Shown here: positions 11,688 to 23,900 of the stretch, in pieces
Numbering within the stretch: the stretch's first letter is position 1
Layout: the number at the start of each line of letters is the position of its first letter
Assembly: GCA_008711295.1 (NCBI GenBank)
Contig: VUYV01000123.1
Location: forward strand, 789,647 to 853,646
Length of the DNA: 64,000 nt
From: Anarhynchus alexandrinus
Taxonomy: Eukaryota > Chordata > Aves > Charadriiformes > Charadriidae
Direction of reading: 5' to 3'
The notes under the pieces: generated by a model
What the model saw: only the letters and a program-made list of their open reading frames with translations
Database searches by the model: none
What the model was told of the DNA's origin: nothing
Made by a program: the position numbers and the translations under genes

Positions 11688-12455
11688 TACCAAATCCTGA
11701 GTAACGCATATCACTGCTTTCCACTTGGACACTGAGTTGTTGACTGCAACTCTTTGAGTGTGACCATCCAGCCAATTCTTTACGCACCGAGTAGTCCATC
11801 CATCAAATCCACGGCTCTTCAATTGAAAGAGAAGGATGTGGTACAGGACAGTGTCAAGTATTTTGCACAAGTCCAGGTAGATGATGTCAGTTGCTCTTCC
11901 CTTATCCACCAACACCTTAACCTCATCATAGAAGGCCATCAAATTTGTCAGTCATGATTTGCCCTTAATGAAGCCATGTTGACTATCAGCACTGACCTCT
12001 TTATTTTCCATGTGCCTTAGCAGAGTTTCCAGGAGGATCTGCTCCATGATCTTGCCAGGCACAGAGGTGAGACTCACTGGCTTGTAGTTCCCTGGGTCTT
12101 CCTCTTTTCCCTTTATGAAAATGGGGGTTAGTTATGTTTCCCTTTTTCCAGTCAGCAGGAACTTCACCGGAATGCCACAACTTCTCACATATGATGGATA
12201 GTGGCTTAGCAACTTCATCAACCAGTTCCCCCAGGACCTGCTGATGCATTTCATCATGTCCCATAGACTTGTGAACCTTCAAGTTCCTCAGATGGTCTCG
12301 AACTTGGTGTTCTCCTACAGTGGGCAGTTCTTCATTCTCCCAGTCCCTGCCTTTGACTTCTGTGACTTAGGCAGTGTGGCTAGAACACTTGCCAGTGAAG
12401 ACTAAGGAAACAAAGCCTTTGAGTACCTCAGCCTTCACCATACGCCACGTAACAA
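11688..12455 (-). mobile_element. CR1 LINE, second copy of nested element (5-prime portion only)
   Basis: Exact repeat of 9651-10418. It lacks the CR1 3-prime end, which a genuine insertion would have, so it is a by-product of the larger duplication and not a separate insertion. It carries the reverse-transcriptase N-terminal part (open 11691-11942, minus strand). Confidence 0.9.
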
Positions 12456-12572
12456 GGACTTGGGCAACTGGCTCTAGATGGTTGTACTTGAGTAGGGGAA
12501 GTGGAGCAGATGACTTCCAGAGGTCCCTTCAAACTTCATCCATTCTGTGATGTTGTGATTCTATGAAATTTC
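12456..12572 (+). mobile_element. CR1 3-prime end, second copy
   Basis: Exact repeat of 10419-10535, the 3-prime end of the old plus-strand CR1. It is present only because of the 2,036-bp duplication. Confidence 0.9.
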
Positions 12573-15029
12573 TCTTTCAAAATTTGCTGTTGTACATCAG
12601 TGCAAGAACAGGGAGTACTGCCAGTATTTTCTTCTATGTCCCAATATGAATAAAAGGAAAACCCAGAAGCCACAGGAATTGTTTGCGAAGGGTGAGTTAC
12701 TCTGCAGTGTCTCAGTGAGCATTTAATTAAGCTCTTGGGCTTCTGCTGTTGAAAGTTAGCTTTCATTAAAGAGACCCTAATATTTCATGCACAGCTTTCA
12801 AAATAGTTCTGCTCAATTCCCATTCATTTCAATAATTTATAACAAATCCTCAAATACCATCTCAAATATTTGACTAGAGTTATCTGGAAACGAAGATTCA
12901 CAAATATGTCAGGTGTTCATCAATCAAAGCACGATTGGATAGTGGGTCAATGTTGCTCAGTTCAGGAAAGGTGATGATTTAGTGTTTTTCATTACTTTTC
13001 CTAGTTCTGTAACTTCTGTGCTGCTTGCAACGTATTTCCACTAGATGGCACTCTGTGCTTCAAAATAGGCATTTTTTACCCTTTATATAACTAGGCTCCT
13101 ATGATAACTCCTGTGATAAATTCCCGCATTTTAAAGACTGAGAGTAGCAGAAAGAAGATAGGCGCCCATAATATAACCAACCATTAATGAATCAGATGTA
13201 GAAACCATGGAGCTGTCACTATTGCTTAAATTTACACAGATACATAGATGCAGAATCATTTTAACTCTGTACTGCCTTAGTACTGAGACAGTGTCTCTGA
13301 ACTCAGTGAGGTAAGAATCCTACTGCGGTAATTCCAAAGATTTCTTCGTCAAATTATTAGTATTGGCCTGTTTACATAAAAATGACATGTAAAAAACAAA
13401 CATTAAATACTTCTAATTAAGCTACATTAAACATGCATTCTATTGTATTTCTGAACTCCTTAAATTATGTCCCATTTTGTAATTTTAATTAAGAGCTAGT
13501 AAATGGATTTTAATTTTTAAGCTGTCAATTATATCAAGATGATAGTTTGCTTTCCTAGCACATCTAAAGGTAAGCTTTTGTTTTCTCAGAAGTCTTCAAA
13601 CGCAAATTACTACTGTTTAACATTCTAACATTTAAATTACAGTTATATTATTGCTGTCAATGGCTAAGGTCATTCCTGAGTGATTAATATGCAGTCACGT
13701 TCAGTATATGTTACAGGTAACAGCCAGTGGTATTGGAAGCACTCATCTGAGGCACAATCCACTCATACTGGGAGGATTCTTCAACACTGTGGGGAAGTGA
13801 TGGTTAAACTGTAACAGAGGATGAAGAGAACAAGGCTAAATCAAACTCTTGAGCTAGGAAGACCAGGAAGACTGAATATGCGTGATAGAGGAAAGGAATG
13901 TACAACAATCCAATAATAAAGAGAAAGGAAGGGAAGCATGTTTAAAGGATAAAAAAAAGATGGAAATGAAGATTTCTGGGGAACTTGAAAGGAGGAAGCC
14001 TAAAGATTGAAAAATTATAATTTAATTTAGAAGTCCCCAAAACCCCATTTCATAAACTGCTTAGCTTGAGATGGAGTTATGTCTTCTTAAATGTTCCTCT
14101 TAGCTCACAGGGTTATCTCAGAAAGGGAGCTTCAAATTAATCCTGACCATTCCTGTAAGCCCATGTCTTTCATTTTCCTTTCCCTTTTCTTTGTTATTAT
14201 TGTGCTATGGTCAACATATTTTAGTTCAATTGCACTCATGCAAAAGGTAAATTCAAGGGCAATACAAAATGTCTAACATACTAGTTCTTCTCTACTCAGA
14301 GAACATTCTTCTTTAAATGATTCTGTTTTAAAGAGTTTCTGCTTAAAAAAACCCACCCAAACCAAACAAACCAAACATGCCTCCCTCCAAAAAAACCCCA
14401 CAACTTAACACATGGATTTATATATGAAGTATAGTTGGTCTTCTGGAACAACAACAACAATGTGGCCTTGCAAGTGCAATCAAAACTTAAGCATCTGTGG
14501 CTTGTTTTTTCCTTCCTCTGTTCTGCCACAGTCAGTAATGGGTACTTGAAAGTTGGGCTGAATCTTGTTGTCATTTTATAATTCCACTGGCTTCAGTACC
14601 TTTACATAGGTTGTACTGAAATCAACATTCATAGAAATTTGATTCTGAAAGTGAATGGCAATTAAATGTTTCTGGTTCTTTAACAGCTCTTGGAAAAAAA
14701 GCCACTAGTATTGAAAATAATTGGAAAAATCCGTAGAGGTCATGTGTAGAAAAAATTTGGGTTCTGAATGAGACTCAAGCAAACTGTCTGAAAATATGAA
14801 TTACTTGATACTGTGTATATTTTAGGGACATGTAGAACTGTTTTTCTTCTGATCTTATATTTTAATTTAGTGGAATATCTTGTAGGTAAATATAAAACCC
14901 ACTTTTTTCTGCACAACCAGCTACTTATTCAAATATTAAGTATTCCTGAACATGATTTTTAATTTTACCATAAATAGCACCACAACATCTTGATGTTTGT
15001 GATATTCATCTTTTGTTTTTATTTTCGTT
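12573..15029. other. unique AT-rich stretch
   Basis: 12573-13723 repeats 10536-11686. From 13724 onward it is single-copy DNA with no recognised gene or repeat. Short frames (such as 92 codons on the minus strand at 14296-14574) have low-complexity composition and no domain. Confidence 0.55.
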
Positions 15030-15450
15030 AGGAATTGCTGAGTTCAGTAGTCTGATGGAGGCAAGGCTGCTGCAGCTCCCTCTTCCCAGTCCAACTAGAA
15101 TTGAAGCTGAGCACACCTTCCCAATAGGCACACATGCAAACACACATGTCAAATACACACACCTGGTCACAAGGACCAACACAGACAGAAAACATGGCGC
15201 TCACACGAACATGAATGACACCAATGGCCTCATCATCTTCCCGTCTCTGGCTGATCAAGATGAAGGCCAGTAACTGGCCTTAGGCACTCAGCCTACGCAG
15301 TAGCTGGCCCCTGGATCCCCTGGTTTTCAGTTACCTCATGTGCAGACACCACACACGTGCACGTGCGCGCACACACGCACACGAAACAGGTTTCTCAGTT
15401 GATCCCACTAGATCTCACAGGCTCTATAGAGCAGTTAGAAAATAGAAATG
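15030..15450 (-). repeat. unnamed GC/CA-rich repeat, copy 1 (minus)
   Basis: Read in reverse, this block matches 52225-52760 in the same order: 'CTATAGAGCCTGTG', 'TAGTGGGATCAACT', a TG-rich run, 'GTAACTG', 'GGGATCCAG', 'CAGCTACTG', another TG-rich run, 'CATGTGTGCCTATTGGGAA', 'TTCTAGTTGGACTGGGAA', 'GAGCTGCAGCA'. Collinearity of this many words shows common descent. It is GC-richer than its surroundings. I cannot name the family. Retroviral-LTR or ERV-internal origin is one possibility. The open frame here (86 codons, 15013-15273 plus) is rich in HT repeats from CA sequence and is not credible as a gene. Confidence 0.75.
15350..15383. repeat. alternating purine-pyrimidine tract (CA/CG/TG)
   Basis: About 34 bases of almost perfect purine-pyrimidine alternation, including ACGTGCACGTGCGCGCAC. 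This is the kind of sequence that can adopt Z-DNA. It lies inside the unnamed repeat, where copy 2 has a plain TG run at the same place (about 52304-52321). Confidence 0.8.
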
Positions 15451-15880
15451 GAGTTTGATGAGGAGACAAAACACAGTGTGGGGATCAGGTGCAGTGCATG
15501 GCCACACAAGCGCACTGACCAGCACCGGTTTACGTGACTGACGAGCACCGGTTTACATGACTGACCTGTTTTATCCCCTTATTCCTCTGTTTTCTTATGT
15601 TTATTTCTCTCCAAACCAACTTGATCCCTCCCTTTCCTGCCTTTGATTCCTCCCTAACATTCCATACTAAGTCTTGTGAAATACAAAAATTCTGCTCCCT
15701 TTCTTCCCAGCATTAGCCCCATGACACTAGACAGTAATACCCCTCAGTTTGCAAGGCGATCTCTAGAGCTGCTCCTGCTGACTCATGGTGATAGGTGTCC
15801 CACCCGGCCCATGAGGCTGAGGCTTTCCTGGGACAGCTGGGAGAGGGGCCAGGGAAGTGACTTGTCTCTTTGATTAGATT
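15451..15880. other. probable continuation of unnamed repeat copy 1
   Basis: Composition stays GC-richer than the flanks up to about 15870, and there is no break at 15450, so the insert probably extends here. Copy 2 does not cover this part because a CR1 adjoins it instead. ATTGCT occurs at 15034-15039 and 15881-15886 and could be a target duplication, but 6 bp can match by chance. Confidence 0.4.
15514..15566. repeat. 23-bp tandem repeat, 2.3 units
   Basis: Units start ACTGACCAGCACCGG (15514) and ACTGACGAGCACCGG (15537), with a partial third at 15560. The two full units differ at two positions. Confidence 0.9.
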
Positions 15881-17851
15881 ATTGCTATTTTTCCTCTGCA
15901 ATCCTTCTTGTTTGTGGATCTTTCTTGAACCTTTAATCACATAACCTAACAGTTTCAACATGGTTCTTCCTTTAAGGAAGAAATAAAAATATATTTGTCT
16001 GTTTAGAACTAAATATTCTGTTTTCAGCACATCTGGAATAGTATGCACTGAATGTGTGCATGGGGGGGAAAACCCATCAAACCACAACAATTTATATGTT
16101 TTAACATCTTTGTCTGCTCTTCTATTCCAAGTCTCTTGCAATCTGTATTCATTCAGCATTCCAGCCAGGATAAATTTTTATTGCAAACACTGACTACAAT
16201 CTCTTTCAACTATTTCTTAGGTAATAAAATTTCCTAAATTTGATTTTGATAGTAATGGGTTCTAATTTAACCATTTAAGAGTAAAGCTGCATTTTCTTTA
16301 GACTGCTTTACGGAGTCCAGTGTACTTAGCAAGCTCCGGCTCTTTATATGCACCATACTCTCCAGAGTATTTTAGACTTTATTAAATCAGCAGACCTTAA
16401 ATGTTCACCATCTCCTAGCATTTTATTACACTGGGTCCATTTCCTAAGACGATTTCTCCATTTCCCACTGATCCTGTTGTTCATCGAACAGTAAAGAAGT
16501 AGTCTTATTCCACCTTGAAGCGCTGAAATGCTGCTTTAGTGATTGTAGAATGGATATCCTTGGTTGAATTGTCAAGGAAATTGAAATCTCACTGGTCAAT
16601 AGGTCTTTTTCTTAAACCAAGGGCTTTCCTGCTTCTCTGGAATTGCTTTTCACTTGTTCATGGCACTTTGTACATCTCTCCTCTGAACCCCTTGTATGTG
16701 CTTCTACATTTTATGTTTACTGTTTTTTTTGTATAGGATTTTCTGGTTTTGTTTCTCAAACTCTGTTTCTCTTCCCACATGTGTGTGCTATAACATAGTG
16801 ACTTACATAACTTACATACATACAGTATGTAGAAACTAACCCTTTAGTCAGTTTTCCCAGCTATAATGAATATTTTAATCTCTTTTTAAGGTAATTGAGA
16901 TATTAGATGCTTCCTAGTTCTAGCTTTTAATACCTTTTTGATAAAAAAAAATGTTTCACAATTGAAAACAAAATCCATTCTATAAGCTCCTATTCTATTC
17001 TTCAGCAATAGAGAAATTATGAACCCAGGAACTCATTTCCAGGACACTGGATATCTTATTCTGTCTCATTCTTTGGACAGATAATCATGCACTCAAAAAG
17101 CAGTACTTGTTATTGTAAAATTTTGGAAATAAAGGTGTTAATTATGAAAAATAAATAGATAAATTTCAAATCTGTGCTTGAGTTTCCCAAAATTTTGAAG
17201 TTAATTAGGGATAAATCTGGAAGACTATCTTTCTTTGCAAGGGAAAACAAAAGAAAGAAGGCAGATGCAACTTCATGATTTTACATGTAGGAATAGATCA
17301 GAGGCAGATTGTATGAAGAGAGCTCTGGAAAGCTGAAATTATCTACTCGTGGTTAAAGTTGGGTTTTGACTTAAACATGAACATTCAGAACAGTGTATTT
17401 CATGTCCAACATTTTTCCTTCCAGTCAGGAAAAAACTGTCTCCTGTCTCTTCCAAATACAGAAATAACTCTCACTGTACAGCTGAAGCTTGCTTTACAAA
17501 CCTTTAAAGGCATCTGTCTCTCTCCATTGATTCCACTGGGAATTTTTTCAAGCTAGTTCACTCACATCAAAATTTTGGCATAACTGAGATTTCTATGTTA
17601 AGCAGACTGGATCACAGTTGGCATTGGTATTTTACAGTCTTCAAACCCTATGCTTTCTCCAGTATTCCAAATATACTTTCTAAAAGCGTCAAGGAAAATG
17701 GTGGATTCCTTTTCTCCTCTATAAAGTAGTACTTTTCTTTAAATTGAAGGAGAACAATTTGAATAAACATGGCGTGGATCAGTAAACTAATTTTTAAGTC
17801 ATCAACTCAGTTGAAATATTTCTCCATTCTGCTCCTGTAATCCTTTTCTCA
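15881..17851. other. unique AT-rich stretch
   Basis: No gene or repeat family recognised. The longest frame (148 codons, minus, 15713-16159) lies partly in the GC-rich block to its left, opens in a CCC-rich region and has no domain. Confidence 0.5.
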
Positions 17852-18625
17852 TAGAATCATAGAATGGTTTAGGTTGAAAGGGACCTTAAAGATCATCTAG
17901 TTCCAACCCCCCTGCCAAAGGCAGGAACACCTTCCATGAGACCAGTTTACACGAAGCCCCATCCAACCAGGCCTTGAACACTTCCAGGGAGGGGGCCTCC
18001 ACAACTTCTCTGGGCAACCTGTTCCAGTGTCTCACCACCTTCACCATAAAGAATTTCTTCCTAATATCTAATCTAAATCTACCTTCTTCTAGTTTGAAGC
18101 CATTCCCCCTCATCTGATCACTCCGTGCTCTTGTAAAAAGTCCATCTCCAGCTTTTTTGTAGGTGCCCTTTAGATACTGGAAAGCTACTATAAGGTCTCC
18201 CTGGAGCCTTCTCTTCTTCTCCTCCAGGCTGAACAACCCAACTGTCTCAGCCTGTCTTCATAGGAGAGGTGCTCTAACCCTCTAATCGTCTTTGTGTCCC
18301 TTCTCTGGACCCGCTGTAACAGGTCCATTTCCTTGTTATGTTGGGGGCTTCAGAGCTGGATGCAGTATTCCAGGTGGAGTCTCATGAAAGCAGAGTAGAG
18401 GGGCAGAATCACCTCTTTTGACCTGCTAGCCATGCTTCTTTTGATGTAGCCCAGGATACGGTTGGTTTTCTGGGCTGCAAACGCACATTGCCGGGTCATG
18501 TTGAGCTTCTCATCAACCAACACCCCCAAGTCCCTCTCCTCAGGGCTGCTCTTGATCCATTCTCTCCCCAGCCTTTATGTATTCTTGAGATTGCCGCGAC
18601 CCATGAGCAGGACTTTGCACTTGGC
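17852..18625 (-). mobile_element. CR1 LINE, 3-prime portion
   Basis: Minus-strand CR1 with an intact 3-prime end: 'ATAGAATCATAGAATGG' at 17852, the AGGGACC block, then ORF2 C-terminal coding back to 'GACTTTGCACTTGGCC' at 18625. The open stretch at 17886-18236 (minus, 116 codons) contains [20 protein letters not shown], typical of the CR1 ORF2 C-terminus, followed by [10 protein letters not shown]. At 18625 the sequence jumps to a more upstream CR1 region (next entry), so the catalytic core of the reverse transcriptase is missing. Confidence 0.92.
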
Positions 18626-18985
18626 CCATCAGTTCCCACAAACTTGTGTGTGTCCAACCTGTTTAAGTGTTTTCTAGATTGATCCTCCTCAGCTGAGGGT
18701 CACTCTTCCTTAGTCCAGTCTTTCCCATGGTTCTCAGGGGCCAGGGATTCCTGTAGGCCAATATCAGGTGGTTTAAGTTCCCCATGAGAAATTGCAAATA
18801 TGGACCGTCTTCCAGTTTTCTGAAGAAGACCTCATTCACTTATTCCTGATCAGGCTATCTATAACAGACACCCACTGCAACATTGCAAGCATTGGTCTGC
18901 TCTCTGATATTGACCCTTAAGCTCTGAACTAGCTCATCATCTGTCTCAAGGCATCCATCAATGAATTTCTACTGCTCTCTCTCTC
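18626..18985 (-). mobile_element. CR1 LINE, EN-RT linker and endonuclease portion
   Basis: Same strand as, and collinear with, the previous entry. First comes linker sequence ('CCCACAAACTTGTGTGTGTCC' to about 18755). From about 18756 comes the endonuclease domain, where reversed sequence reads VGVCYR-PDQE and then LMGNLNH, with stops. Either one CR1 lost two internal segments, or two CR1 fragments lie head to tail. More divergence here than in 17852-18625 slightly favours two insertions. Confidence 0.8.
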
Positions 18986-20525
18986 TGCCCACCCTCTTCA
19001 ATTGTAAGGACTGAAGACTTAGATCTTCATTCCTCATTTGGTGACTAAAGTAATTGAGAGGGTTTTTTTGTTTGTTTTTGGCTATAGTTTCTTTCTTCAT
19101 GCGTGTCCTACAGTAACTGATTGTAGAACAGCATTATGACTTCTGGCTACTTTTTCTTCTGAATTCTCTTTAAAACACAAATATCCCATACAACCAGTTT
19201 TAAAGGAACATGACTTTTTAAACATCTTTTATTTCTACCTTTGTATTACAGCCCAGCAGTCTATGCTTTTCATTTGATTGCTAAGAAAGAGAGAGAGAGG
19301 AAAAAATATCTTTCAGGTAGCCTAAAAGAGAATGCAAATTCATGAAGACTTTTTTTGCAGCGTTTTCCCACAACCAATGAATGAATGAATAAATAAATAA
19401 AAATCCTAGCAAACACTGGCTTGGGATGAAACCACCCTCCTTTTTGTATATATCTTCACTGGTAATGTTTCCTATTATCATCTGTCTGTGATGAATTGCA
19501 GTCCTGCCTCTTTCCCCTCCTCATGCTTTATTGAGCCAAAACTTCCAGTTATGAAAAAATAGCTTAGCAAATAGGATACACTGTTGTCTGCCAGTATCTC
19601 CCACTCTTTATTACTACAGCAAGAGTTCATTCTCAAACAAGTTAATAAACTTTAGAGGCTCTCTCATTTGACTTACCATTTTTTTAACCAGGTGGAAATT
19701 TATTATAGATTAATCCATTCAGAAAGACAATCTGTTCCATTTTGGCAACTATTTTGCCACTATCAGTTATTGCATTATAGGGTAAACTCAACTTGTTTTA
19801 AAATACTCACATGAGAGGTAAAGATTATATTCATTTTTCATGTCTCAAGGGAAGAACTGAATGATGGTTAACTCAAATGATTCATATGACAATTCAAATG
19901 ATGATGCTGGATATTAAAAATTTCTGATTTTACCACAACATCTGGAATACCATTTCAGATTTATTCTACCTTGTATCTTCTTCCACTACTTAAGAATTAT
20001 TTTGTTACTACACAAATGCATTCTTATACAAATATGATGTTACAAGGAATAAAAGTCAGGGGACTTCAGTAAAGAAAGCAAATTCTTATTCTCCAAGCAT
20101 ATTTGCATCAAGATGAATATGTTACCGTCAAGCAAATATTTATAAAATGCAGTGAATAGTTCTTATAAGTGGAGCTACAGCTGCCAAAATAGGTTTCCAG
20201 TTCAATACTCCCTGCACAGCCTTATCTTCTCTTCTCTTTAAGAAGAGAAGTTGGGGTTGTATTTATTTTGCAATTGATAACATGAGATTACAGTACAGCA
20301 GCAATAATGTTACTTTCAGCTCTGAGTTCACCCATTACATATAAACGTGAGTTCCTTATGACATGCCCTTTCAAAGCAGAGGCGAGCAAGTGTGGCTGAG
20401 CTTTCTTTCAAAAGCCATTTAAATGTTTATGTTTTCATACAGAAGAAAAAACCCCTACCATTTAAAGTCCCAATTGCAGTATTGTTTCCCCTGCATTCTG
20501 AACACTTTCTGTTTGTCTGAGTTAA
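18986..20525. other. unique stretch with simple repeats
   Basis: No gene recognised. Contains a GA run (about 19284-19300), an AATG/AATA tetranucleotide tract at 19375-19403, and an 8-bp stem around 20231-20250. Confidence 0.55.
19375..19403. repeat. (AATG)n/(AATA)n microsatellite
   Basis: About three AATG units followed by about three AATA units. Confidence 0.9.
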
Positions 20526-20866
20526 CCAATATTCAGAAGGGAGTGGAGTACCTCTTTTGTGAGGAAAGTCTGCGTGAGCTGGGACTGTTTAGCCTAGAGT
20601 GGCGCCCAGTGACCAGAAGCAATGGACACAAACTGCAAATTGCCTCTGAACATCAGGAAACACTTTTTTACTCTAAGGGTGATTGAGCATTGGAAAAGCT
20701 TGCCTAGAGAGGATGTGGTGGCTCCCTCCCTGGAGATATTAAAAAAGAGGTCTGGACATGGTCCTGGGCAGCTGGCTCTAGATGGCTTTGCTTGAGCAGG
20801 GGATTTGGACCAGATGACATCCAGAGGTCCCTTCCAACCTAAACCATTATCTGATTCTTTGAAACT
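20526..20866 (+). mobile_element. CR1 LINE 3-prime fragment
   Basis: Plus-strand 3-prime end of an older CR1: 'AGAAGGGAGTGGAGTACC', 'CACTTTTTTACTCTAAGGGTG', 'GGTCCTGGGCAGCTGGCTC', 'CAGAGGTCCCTTCCAACC', then a degraded octamer tail ('TCTGATTCTTTGA'). It belongs to the same subgroup as the old split CR1 at 8315-10535. About 80 bp expected after 'GAGTGGCGC' is missing, so it also has an internal deletion. Confidence 0.9.
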
Positions 20867-20909
20867 TCAGTAGTATATACTCAGCATTACCATGTTCTTT
20901 CTTAAACTT

Positions 20910-20927
20910 ATAGAATCATAGAATCAT
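20910..20927 (-). mobile_element. possible relic of CR1 octamer tail only
   Basis: 'ATAGAATCATAGAATCAT' is the reverse complement of the CR1 tail repeat but is not followed by any other CR1 sequence. It may be an extremely truncated insertion or chance. Confidence 0.3.
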
Positions 20928-23900
20928 ATTTTACTTTGTATATAGCATTATCTCAGGTGAGTGCTTGCAGGGATACTGCCTCTAGAATTTTTAAGCTGTA
21001 GACCCAAATGTAAACCTATACAACTCAACTCAAGGCTTCTCAGAAAAGCAGGCAATCTTTGCCATACCTTCCAAGATAGTGGAAGACACAGAGATAATGG
21101 AACTGGAAAAGCTGGGAACTTGGAGTATTCCTTCCTGCTGCTTCTGGATGAAATGAGATGGGATACAACCAGGAGTGATGGGGACATGGGCTGTTGCTGT
21201 TCAGAGGAGCCATCACCCAACAGTAGCTACCATACTCCGTTCTCTAGTAGCTGCCAAGTTGACCTCCCAGTCTTTAGTACAAAGTAAATGACAGGACCAT
21301 GGAAATATAACTAGTTGGCTAATAGTTTTATGCCTAAGAAGTAGCCATGTATGAACAAATGAAGACAACATAGAGACTGAACAAAGCATGGTGTCCCTCA
21401 GACTCCCCCTAAAGACTGAATTAAGTTGCAGAAAAATATGTTGGTGAACATGTCACAGGAGACACTTGTAATTCAGATTTTTGGAGTTCAGAGCATTTGG
21501 GTTTACAAACTTAATGCTGTTTTAGCACTGGATTTAAAAGCTGTATACCTGCTGGATTGGGAAAAACTGCAGAGTAATCTTATTTTATATACTTCACAGG
21601 AGAAAGGAAAAGCATTAGTTGAAGTTCTTATCTTTTAGACAATAAATCCAATCAATGACACAGTATGTGTATAGAGGAGATTAGGTTGTTACTTGAAGAA
21701 CTGTTGTAATTATTGGTCCTTTTGTGCTCTGTCTTTAACTCCTGAATAAGCACAGTTACTGTTTCATCTGAAATATGAAATGTCCCCAGGTCTAATCCTT
21801 TTAAGGTCTGTATAACTCCCTTCTCATCTTTTTGGACAGAAATTTCTGTGTTATACCCCATTTGTCCATCCGTTGCCCCTGTCCCCTTCCCCTGTCCTGC
21901 CACCCCTTATTAACCTTTTTATGCTTCCTCATTTTGGCTGCTCAAAATACAGTACAGTATAAAGAATTTATCCTGATTTTCATTTCAGTTGCAGTGTAAT
22001 TACTGAGATATAAATACATCTGCTTCAAGTGACAGTATCTTACACTTTGTTCTATTTATCAAACTACAAACTACAAAAGAACATTTTTTGTCTTAAAGTA
22101 TATGATTTGTCTTAAAGTTTTTGTGACTTCATCCTCCTCAGATGCTAACAAAAAATCTAAAATAATCCTAAAAATTTATTTTCATGTATCTGAGTTTTCT
22201 AATTCTACCTTTTGTTTGCATCAAGCGAGCAATTAACTAGTCCATGTAACCTGTTTGCATTTTGCTAGTATTATAGATATGGACACATGGTTAAAAAACT
22301 CCAACAAATATAATAGCTGCAAGATGCCACAGTTATTCTCATCCTATGAGGCTTAGGGTTCAGTACATTTGTATGATTGCAAACATTAAGGGTTTGCATT
22401 AAAAATTAGTGATGTACAGAAAAAAATAAATGAGAGCTAGGATGGTTATTACTCAGTTATGGATACAGGAAATATGATTAACATGAACATTCTTTTTAGG
22501 TGACAGGTTATAATAAATCATAAAGTATACAAACAGTGCTTAAAAAAGTTTGATTATCCCTTTAAATTAATGTTATTTTCTCTGAAATTGCCTCATAACT
22601 TTCCAGCACCCTTCCACAAAATGCTGTCAGGTTTTTATGCTTTCTGGTGAAAAAATCTGCCTTTTTTTCTCTTTTTAATAAGGTGGCTAAATTTGCAATT
22701 TTATTCTGTGATGTCCATATGGAACTCAATGTAAAAAGAATAGCTAGCACAGAGATAAAGAATTTATGACTGAAGAAAACACGGGAATGAAATTACAGGA
22801 TTTAGTATAATACAACAATATTCACTACCGTGTAATAAAGGGATCTTGTTTATGTCGAGGTCCAGAATAATCAATGTTGTACCACAGATTTGCAGATGAA
22901 AACTAAATGATGAAATTCTATGTCTCATATAAATATTTTCATTCCTTGTATTTTTACTTGGTTTTTAGTGTTATATCAGATTAAACCATTACTAAATTAC
23001 TGAAATTGCTTCTTTAAAAGCAGTAATTAAGATTTCCTAGCAGGCAAGGAATTAGTATGTTCAGCAGACCATCTGGCATTGACTATGTGAGCTGCAAATA
23101 CCACTTTTTGCTTTTTTCTCCTTATGCAGATGCCATTACTCATGAAAAAGCATAGAAAAGTTTATTCTTTATTTCATTCCACACTATGTCTCAGATTATA
23201 TGGTTTCCTCTTGGAAGTTGCTTGTAATGAAATATTTCAAATTTTTTGAAAGAAACGTCAGTTAAGTATCTAAGAAGTTTTAAAAATATACTATTCATTT
23301 GCATACAGCCTCCCCCTGACCATGTGACCTTCAGTTCCTTTGAGTTTTGATTTTATAATACTTTTTTTAATGATGGTATTGGAGAAATTAGTACAAAAAA
23401 GCTATATGGCTTTCCTACTCCTCATTATATTGTGATGATAAAGACATTGAAATGGGTGAGCAGTACTCATATGATATATTAATAGCACTCATCAATAACT
23501 AAGGCCTGGAAGTGTGTTCTTGAGAGTGGCAAAGCTTGTGTCTAAGGTGATCAAGGCAATAGTCTGTTAAAGAGTTTATTGAGAAATAACATCCATGCAG
23601 TATTCTGCAGAGACTCTTGGCATTGTGCCTGTGTTTGAACAGGAAAGGCTAGTCCTTGTTCTGTATGTTGCTCAGTCAGTTGAGGAATTTCTATTCTGTG
23701 GTCTTTTGTAGAGTGTAGAAATTCCCAAATTTGCTTGACCTAACAGCCTCAATGAAAATTCAAAGACAGAGAAAACTCATATTTAATGCAGACAAGACCT
23801 GTTTTCAAAAGTGTTGAAAGTTTGCAATCAAAGTAAATGGCCATGGCCAACAAAAAGAACTATATAAAAACCTGGTATTATTTAAGATATCTTGAATAGG

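Larger units (their letters stand above)
11688..13723. repeat. duplicated block, copy B (2,036 bp)
   Basis: Direct repeat of 9651-11686. It begins abruptly inside the CR1 at 'TACCAAATCC' and on the right is continuous with unique DNA starting 'CCAGTGGTATTGG'. Removing one copy and the N restores a continuous sequence with nothing missing. Confidence 0.95.

Noticed and set aside
9651..13723. True biological tandem duplication
   Set aside because: Exact identity plus a single N exactly at the junction is better explained by unmerged contig ends.
15013..15273. His/Thr-rich frame as a peptide gene
   Set aside because: The composition comes from CA-repeat sequence inside a repeat that recurs at 52 kb.
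15034..15886. ATTGCT direct repeats as a target-site duplication
   Set aside because: Six bases match often by chance at this distance, and the enclosed ends lack LTR- or transposon-like termini. Kept only as a note.
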